Positions 41,469-46,242 of a stretch of DNA of 46,242 nucleotides are shown in pieces. Origin of the DNA: an uncultured Ruminococcus sp. (GTDB lineage Bacteria > Bacillota > Clostridia > Oscillospirales > Acutalibacteraceae); NCBI GenBank assembly GCA_902785425.1, contig CACZYP010000005.1, positions 1,812 to 48,053 on the forward strand, read 5' to 3'. The translations under genes were made by a program, and so were the position numbers. The notes beneath the pieces are model-generated. The model saw only the letters and a list, made by a program, of their open reading frames with translations. It was not told where the DNA came from and made no database searches. Each line of letters starts with the position of its first letter. Position 1 is the stretch's first letter.

Positions 41469-43211
41469 TTACGCAATCGACCAATCCTGCCCCTGAGTTT
41501 GCAGTCGCACCATATTGGCAAATACTCCGTCCTTCTTCATAAGCTGCTCGGGCGAGCCTTGCTCTGCAACGCACCCTTGATCCAGCACAACTATCTTATT
41601 TGCCTTCGCAACAGTTCGCATACGGTGAGCAATGACCATAACAGTCTTGTCCTTGATAAGTCTCGTCAATGCGCTTTGCACCTTTGTCTCGTTTTCAACG
41701 TCGAGTGATGCCGTAGCTTCGTCAAGCAGAATGATCGGCGCATCCTTCAAAAAAGCTCTTGCTATCGAAATACGCTGCCGTTCACCGCCCGATAACTCAC
41801 TGCCGTTCTCGCCTATTATCGTATCGTATCCCTGCGGTAAACGGCTTACAAACTCATCACAATTCGCAAGCTTTGCAGCACGCTTGACTTCCTCATCGGA
41901 AGCATCTTTTCTTCCGATGCGAATATTATCCAGTATGCTCTGATTAAACAGCGTAACATCCTGAAAAACAATGGAGTACGCAGAGAAAAGAGTTTCGGGA
42001 TCGACCTTTGAAACGTCCATGCCTCCAAGCGTTATCTTTCCGCCGACAGCGTCCCAGAATCTCGCCGCAAGCCGTGACACAGTAGTCTTACCGCCTCCCG
42101 AAGGTCCTATAAGCGCTGTTACTTCACCCTGTTTTGCAGTAAACGATACATCGCTGAGAACCGTTGTATCATTGTTATACGCAAATGATACATGATCAAA
42201 TTCTATATCATAACCGTTGTTTGTCATCTGCGATGTACCTGTCTGTACCTCATGTGAAAGTACCTCATCAAGACGTTCGCACTGCACTCTTGTTGCAATT
42301 ATCGTAGCGAAATTCTGTAAAGTTATCTGCATCGGATCATAAAGCCGTGATACGAGCATCAGAAACATAAAGAATGTCAGAAGTGTTATCTCACCTTTTG
42401 CAAGAAGCATTCCCCCGACAAGCGCCGTTGTAGCTATACCAAGCTTTAAAACTATCGCAGATGAATTTACGCAGATCGCAAGCTTCAGCTCTGTGAAAAG
42501 GGCATACTTTTCTACTTTTCTGATCTTCTCATCAAGGGAAGCCATATAACTGTTCTGTGCATTGTTGGCACGAAGATCACGGATCGTTTCAAGGCACTCC
42601 TGTATTCCTTCGTTCATTTCCAGTTTTACGCTGTTATTCTTTTTGACCGCCTTTTTCTGATAATCCGCCGAAACCCATATCAGTAAGAACGATGCAGGAA
42701 TGACCCAGAAGCTTGCCAGAACCATACGCCAATCAAAAAATATGAACAAACCGACTCCGACAATCGCTGTCGATACCAGCGCACCGATAAATTCCGGTAT
42801 CCAATGGCTTGAAGCTGTTTCTATCATCGCACAGTCCGACATTATCGTTGTGGTAAGATCCGCAATATTCTTTTTCCCGAAATATGACAGCGGCAGTTTC
42901 CTCAGCTTTTCCGCAAGCGCAGTTCTTCTCACACCGCTTTCCTTGTAAGTTGAAAGGAACGTTGCATTGTACTGGATATAATTTGTCAGCGCTATAAGTA
43001 CAAGTATAACAGCCGAAGTTATAACGTAAAACGGTATACGCTCTTTTGTCAGAGTATCCGCAAGCATATCCTTTATCAGCGAATAAAGAACACCGGCAGA
43101 CATCATCAAAGACATATTTGTTACCGTAACGCTCACACAAGCCTTTATCATATCGACAGCACCTTCATGAGAAAGCGCAAATGTATGCTGTAATCTCTCT
43201 GTTATCTTCAT
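41469..43211 (-). CDS. ABC exporter half-transporter, second subunit
   Basis: A 580-residue ABC exporter half-molecule: six membrane helices (about 1-300), then an ATPase domain with Walker A GPSGGGKTT, signature LSGGERQRISIA, Walker B IILLDEATASLD and the H-loop VIAHR. It presumably forms a heterodimer with the preceding subunit. The ATG at 43211, with AGGTG 7 bases upstream, starts one base after the stop of that gene; an in-frame GTG at 43220 is less likely. A multidrug, lipid or peptide substrate is possible and cannot be read from the sequence. Confidence 0.9.
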   Translation of the reverse strand: MKITERLQHTFALSHEGAVDMIKACVSVTVTNMSLMMSAGVLYSLIKDMLADTLTKERIPFYVITSAVILVLIALTNYIQYNATFLSTYKESGVRRTALAEKLRKLPLSYFGKKNIADLTTTIMSDCAMIETASSHWIPEFIGALVSTAIVGVGLFIFFDWRMVLASFWVIPASFLLIWVSADYQKKAVKKNNSVKLEMNEGIQECLETIRDLRANNAQNSYMASLDEKIRKVEKYALFTELKLAICVNSSAIVLKLGIATTALVGGMLLAKGEITLLTFFMFLMLVSRLYDPMQITLQNFATIIATRVQCERLDEVLSHEVQTGTSQMTNNGYDIEFDHVSFAYNNDTTVLSDVSFTAKQGEVTALIGPSGGGKTTVSRLAARFWDAVGGKITLGGMDVSKVDPETLFSAYSIVFQDVTLFNQSILDNIRIGRKDASDEEVKRAAKLANCDEFVSRLPQGYDTIIGENGSELSGGERQRISIARAFLKDAPIILLDEATASLDVENETKVQSALTRLIKDKTVMVIAHRMRTVAKANKIVVLDQGCVAEQGSPEQLMKKDGVFANMVRLQTQGQDWSIA

Positions 43212-43212
43212 C

Positions 43213-44976
43213 TTATGCACCTACTTTCCAATTTACCGAACTGTTGTATTCATCGTACATACGGCTATACAATCCGTCTTTTCCCAAAAGCTTTGAATGA
43301 GTACCGTATTCGCAGATACTGCCGCCTTCCAGAACATAGATACAGTCAGCATTAACAACAGTACCGAGCCTGTGAGCTATCATGATAACAGTCTTTCCCT
43401 TCGCAAGTGCACCGAGAGCTGCCTGAACTTTCACTTCATTATCAGGATCCGCAAACGCTGTCGCCTCATCAAGGATAATGATGGGTGCGTTTTTCAGTAT
43501 CGCTCTTGCAATCGAGATCCTCTGCTGTTCACCGCCCGAAAGATACGTACCCTTTGCACCTATGACCGTATGCACACCGTCAGGCAGCTTTTCGATTATA
43601 TCCATGCATTGAGCCGTTTCAAGCGCTTTCATTACTTCTGCTTCAGATGCATCAGGGCGGGCAAGACGGACATTTTCAAGGATAGACGTTTTCAGCAAAC
43701 GGCTGTCCTGAAATACGAACGATACCTGCTTCATAAGAGTATCCTGCGGGATATTGCGTATATCTGCTCCGCCGATGAATATCGAGCCTTCGGTAACATC
43801 AAAGAAACGTGCAAGAAGCTCGGCTGCAGTTGTCTTTCCTCCGCCGGAAGGCCCGACAAGGGCGATATGTTCACCGCTTTCTACCTGTATATTCAGATCT
43901 TTCACAGCAAAATCTGACGAATTGTTATAGCGGTAGCTTACATTTCTGAATACGATAGAATTATCTTTCGGGAACTCTTTCTTCTGAGCTTCATCAAGCG
44001 GCCGGATACTGAGTATATTATCCATTCGCTTGAGTGCGTCCAATACGACCATTTCCTGTTCGCCGGAGTATGCTATCTTTGTGAGAGTTACAGTAAGCAG
44101 CGGCGTCATAATTATATAATACATCACATTAAGTATCATATCTGCGTCAACGCTGCCTTTTGTAAGTACATAAGCTCCAAACACAAGAAACGCAAATACA
44201 GAATTGATCGATGTCATAAACATAGTCATAGGCATTCGCAGAATCTTAGTGTAGTCAGTAGTCCATTTTCCAAAGCCGTCTATCGCTTCCTTGAATCTTC
44301 TGAATGAATACACAGACTGACCGAACACCTTTACAACAGGAACGCCTCTTACATACTCGGTCGCCTCGCTGCTCATTGTATCAAGCGCATTCTGATATTC
44401 GGCCATTTTCTCCTGCATATCCTTGCCAATCATGCTCATCATAAAAGCAAAACCGATAATTGCAGGGATAAGACATATCAGACCAAGTTTCCAGTTAAAC
44501 GCACCGAGCAACACAAGAAGTCCTACAGGCGTTGCAGCGGCAGCTGCTTTGTCCGGCAGATTGTGCGCAATAAATGTTTCTGTTGCGGCTGTAGATTCAT
44601 TTACAGTCCGTCGAATTTTACCTGTTCCGTCCTCATCGAACACTCCGAGCGGCAAGGTTACGATACGGTGCATCAATTTGCTTCTCATGTTCGCCTGGAT
44701 GCGAAAAGCAGCGATATGTGTGCAAAGCAGAGCAGCAATATAAACAAGAAGCGCAGCGATTGTTATTCCTACCGCTTGCCATGCTATACCTGCGATCTTT
44801 GAAAGCTCTTCGCCCCTGACCGCTATGCGGATTATTTTCCACAGATCATAAAACGGAACAAGCCCGACAAGTGCACTCAATGCCGCAAGGATACGGCCCA
44901 AAGTGATAAGGTGACGGTATCCGCCAGCATATTCGCTAAGCAGATTCATTACTTTCGGATCATTTTTTGTTTTCAT
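43213..44976 (-). CDS. ABC exporter half-transporter, first subunit
   Basis: A 587-residue ABC exporter half-molecule with six membrane helices followed by an ATPase domain: Walker A GPSGGGKTT, signature LSGGEQQRISIA, Walker B IIILDEATAFADPDNE and H-loop MIAHR. After the Walker B Glu it has AFADPD where its partner has ASLDVE, a usual difference between two unequal subunits. The ATG at 44976 is chosen for its ATGGAGGAAATT leader; the ATG at 44988 lies on that Shine-Dalgarno sequence. TetR regulation is likely, but a repeat element now lies between the operator and this gene. Confidence 0.9.
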   Translation of the reverse strand: MKTKNDPKVMNLLSEYAGGYRHLITLGRILAALSALVGLVPFYDLWKIIRIAVRGEELSKIAGIAWQAVGITIAALLVYIAALLCTHIAAFRIQANMRSKLMHRIVTLPLGVFDEDGTGKIRRTVNESTAATETFIAHNLPDKAAAAATPVGLLVLLGAFNWKLGLICLIPAIIGFAFMMSMIGKDMQEKMAEYQNALDTMSSEATEYVRGVPVVKVFGQSVYSFRRFKEAIDGFGKWTTDYTKILRMPMTMFMTSINSVFAFLVFGAYVLTKGSVDADMILNVMYYIIMTPLLTVTLTKIAYSGEQEMVVLDALKRMDNILSIRPLDEAQKKEFPKDNSIVFRNVSYRYNNSSDFAVKDLNIQVESGEHIALVGPSGGGKTTAAELLARFFDVTEGSIFIGGADIRNIPQDTLMKQVSFVFQDSRLLKTSILENVRLARPDASEAEVMKALETAQCMDIIEKLPDGVHTVIGAKGTYLSGGEQQRISIARAILKNAPIIILDEATAFADPDNEVKVQAALGALAKGKTVIMIAHRLGTVVNADCIYVLEGGSICEYGTHSKLLGKDGLYSRMYDEYNSSVNWKVGA

Positions 44977-44991
44977 AATTTCCTCCATTCA

Positions 44992-45259
44992 TTAGGGAAG
45001 CACTGATTAAATCGAGTGCCCATATTGCGCAATCAGATTTGCGGACAGTGTCCGCAGACGGATATGCGTTAAACACTTTTATTTATGACAGCTTGCTCCG
45101 CACGCAAAAATACTTTCAATTATGATTCTTTAAGTGCGTTCTGCAAGCGGGTGCATACCCACCTGACGTATTTCAAGGGAGTTTAGTGCAATATGACAAA
45201 AAGATGCAAGCAAGATGGGTGCTCAGTCCGCAGGACGTGATTTATTCAGTGGTTCCTTA
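44992..45259. mobile_element. Long copy of the inverted-repeat element (MITE-like, about 268 bp)
   Basis: The left end TTAGGGAAGCACTGATTAAA and the right end read in reverse, TAAGGAACCACTGAATAAA, are imperfect inverted repeats with TA at both borders. The interior encodes no protein. Other copies in the window are ends or deletions of this one. It is the fullest copy and probably needs a transposase elsewhere; this is an inference. Confidence 0.7.
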
Positions 45260-45260
45260 G

Positions 45261-45289
45261 TTATCAATAACACAAAATCGATAGCTATC
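45261..45289 (-). promoter_or_regulatory. Candidate TetR operator upstream of the exporter genes
   Basis: TTATCAATAAC (45261-45271) and the palindrome GATAGCTATC (45280-45289) recur at 45945-45964 in front of the TetR gene. The repeat element separates this copy from the exporter start. Confidence 0.5.
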
Positions 45290-45314
45290 AAAAATAAAAA
45301 GAGCCTCTCGGCTC
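45290..45314 (-). terminator. Terminator of the TetR-family gene
   Basis: Minus strand GAGCC-GAGA-GGCTC followed by TTTTTATTTTT, immediately after the stop codon. Confidence 0.85.
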
Positions 45315-45929
45315 TTAACACAATCCCATTATTCTCATCCAGCCCGGCGTAAAAAATTCATTTACACACTCCAGATACTTTATGACCTTTTCATCACTGT
45401 AACCATATATGATCGGCTCAAATGCCGCCGTGAGATAAGCACTCAACAGCATATGCAGTTCCTCCTTTTCCAGATCTTTTGCAGGATAACCGTGTTTTTT
45501 CATAAATTTTACGGCATCTTCAAGCTCCTGCCGGTTTTCTTCTGCAAAGCTATGCAGAAAGTTTTCATATTTTGTTCCTTCCGAGCAGTTTATAAGCAGA
45601 AGGAACTCATCTCTGTTCGGCAGTATCACATCCCGAACAATATCGGTGAAAGTTCCGCCTAACGAAAAATCCGCCTTTTGCTTATCCGCTAACTCATACT
45701 TGGTCATCTGATGCAGATTCATGCTTTTCCTGAGTTTTTCAATAAACGGTTCAACAAGAGAGCAAAACATCTCCTCCTTACTGCTGTAATGGCGATAAAG
45801 TGCGGCAGAAGTCATACCTGCTTTTTCACCAATGCTGCGAATAGAAGCACCTATAAACCCGTTTGCAAGAAATTCCGCTTTCATAGCTTCTTTTATCCTT
45901 TTATGACTTGCAGATTTATCCTTCGGCAC
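45315..45929 (-). CDS. TetR-family transcriptional regulator
   Basis: A 204-residue repressor. The N-terminal helix-turn-helix is typical (FLANGFIGASIRSIGEKAGMTSAALYRHYSSKEEMF, in two parts at residues about 17-52). The C-terminal ligand-binding helices are divergent. The start is a GTG at 45929 with AAGGAGG 7 bases upstream. It has its own promoter (TTGACA/TAACAT) and terminator. The palindrome GATAGCTATC lies at its promoter and again on the exporter side, so it probably represses itself and the downstream ABC exporter. The effector is unknown. Confidence 0.9.
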   Translation of the reverse strand: MPKDKSASHKRIKEAMKAEFLANGFIGASIRSIGEKAGMTSAALYRHYSSKEEMFCSLVEPFIEKLRKSMNLHQMTKYELADKQKADFSLGGTFTDIVRDVILPNRDEFLLLINCSEGTKYENFLHSFAEENRQELEDAVKFMKKHGYPAKDLEKEELHMLLSAYLTAAFEPIIYGYSDEKVIKYLECVNEFFTPGWMRIMGLC

Positions 45930-45954
45930 AGATACGCCTCCTTTTGTTATCAAT

Positions 45955-45999
45955 GATAGCTATCTTCTTTATGTTAGCATAGACTAACTGTTTTGTCAA
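45955..45999 (-). promoter_or_regulatory. Promoter and operator of the TetR-family gene
   Basis: Minus strand TTGACA (45994-45999) and TAACAT (45971-45976) with spacing 17. GATAGCTATC (45955-45964) lies near the expected transcription start, and a GTTAG/CTAAC dyad lies in the spacer. Confidence 0.6.
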
Positions 46000-46108
46000 G
46001 TTTTTTTTCAAGCAAGTCAAATGCAAATAATTCAGCCAACTTTTTCTATTTTTATTAGTTTATTTTACAAAGGAGGCTGTTCCCAATTGAGTTTCATGGT
46101 CAACGCAA

Positions 46109-46242
46109 TTAAGGAACCACTGAATAAATCACGTCCTGTGGATTGAGCACCCATCTTGCTTGCACCCCAAGGGCACTTGTAACACATGCCGATCGGTCTG
46201 CGCCTTACGGCTTGCCCTCTCGGTGTGTTACGAGCGCATCTT
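46109..46242. mobile_element. Inverted-repeat element cut off by the window end
   Basis: Starts TTAAGGAACCACTGAATAAA, then GAGCACCCATCTTGCTTGCA as at 5372. It continues into an interior with GTAACACA and TGTGTTAC as arms of a long hairpin (about 46179-46230) that the other copies lack. Confidence 0.6.

Noticed and set aside
1-46242. CRISPR arrays, tRNA or rRNA genes.
   Set aside because: No regularly spaced repeats and no cloverleaf or ribosomal sequence were recognised on either strand.

Overview
The window looks like a chromosome segment of a gut or rumen Clostridium-cluster Firmicute of the Ruminococcus / [Eubacterium] siraeum type (Oscillospiraceae). The reasons are moderate GC, strong AGGAGG-type ribosome binding sites, several TTG and GTG starts, secreted proteins with dockerin pairs and starch-binding modules (CBM25/53- and CBM26-like), BspA-type leucine-rich repeats, C1A peptidases and PASTA kinases. 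The species call is an inference. Almost every gene after 5.5 kb lies on the minus strand. I saw no rRNA, tRNA or CRISPR array.

Layout. (1) 0.3-5.2 kb, plus strand: a secreted C1A cysteine peptidase with two C-terminal CBM25-like modules, then a decayed dockerin-bearing surface-protein gene with three in-frame stops. (2) 5.4-6.75 kb: a small AT-rich island with an XRE regulator, a NERD nuclease-like protein and a divergent promoter that seems to make a short non-coding RNA. (3) 6.76-11.2 kb: a phospho-signalling operon of two PP2C phosphatases, an FHA-like zinc-ribbon protein, a membrane Ser/Thr kinase whose outer half resembles a solute-binding protein, and a small unknown protein. (4) 11.3-18.1 kb: a dockerin/CBM26 surface protein, a second zinc-ribbon kinase with PASTA and Big_2 domains, and an AlkD-like DNA glycosylase. 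(5) 18.3-22.8 kb: an LRR surface protein with two CBM25-like modules whose start codon is frameshifted, and a decayed surface-protein fragment.

(6) 23.3-35.1 kb: the most unusual region, a six-gene operon behind one strong promoter. In order of transcription it encodes a GrpE-like factor, a lidless Hsp70, an Hsp70 fused to a vWA domain, a large J-like/zinc-ribbon/FN3 protein, a zinc-ribbon P-loop GTPase (its ribbon split by an in-frame TAG) and a GAP1-like protein. This is a complete chaperone cycle tied to a GTPase and its partner. It resembles computationally described NTPase conflict or signalling systems, and I know of no experimental work on it. (7) 35.7-39.9 kb: a second, larger C1A peptidase with three CBM25-like modules. 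(8) 40.4-46 kb: a TetR regulator, a heterodimeric ABC exporter, a four-helix membrane protein and a small unknown protein.

A family of small repeats with imperfect terminal inverted repeats (ends like TTAAGGAAGCACTGATTAAA) occurs at least eight times, from about 35 bp to 268 bp. One copy lies between the tetR-type operator and the exporter genes, one supplies the stop codon of a decayed gene, and one end adjoins a 47-nt copy of the XRE gene. The shared N-terminal CxxC...CPxC ribbons on both kinases, the FHA-like protein and the GTPase suggest that the signalling genes and the chaperone-GTPase operon belong to one functional theme, but that link is an inference.
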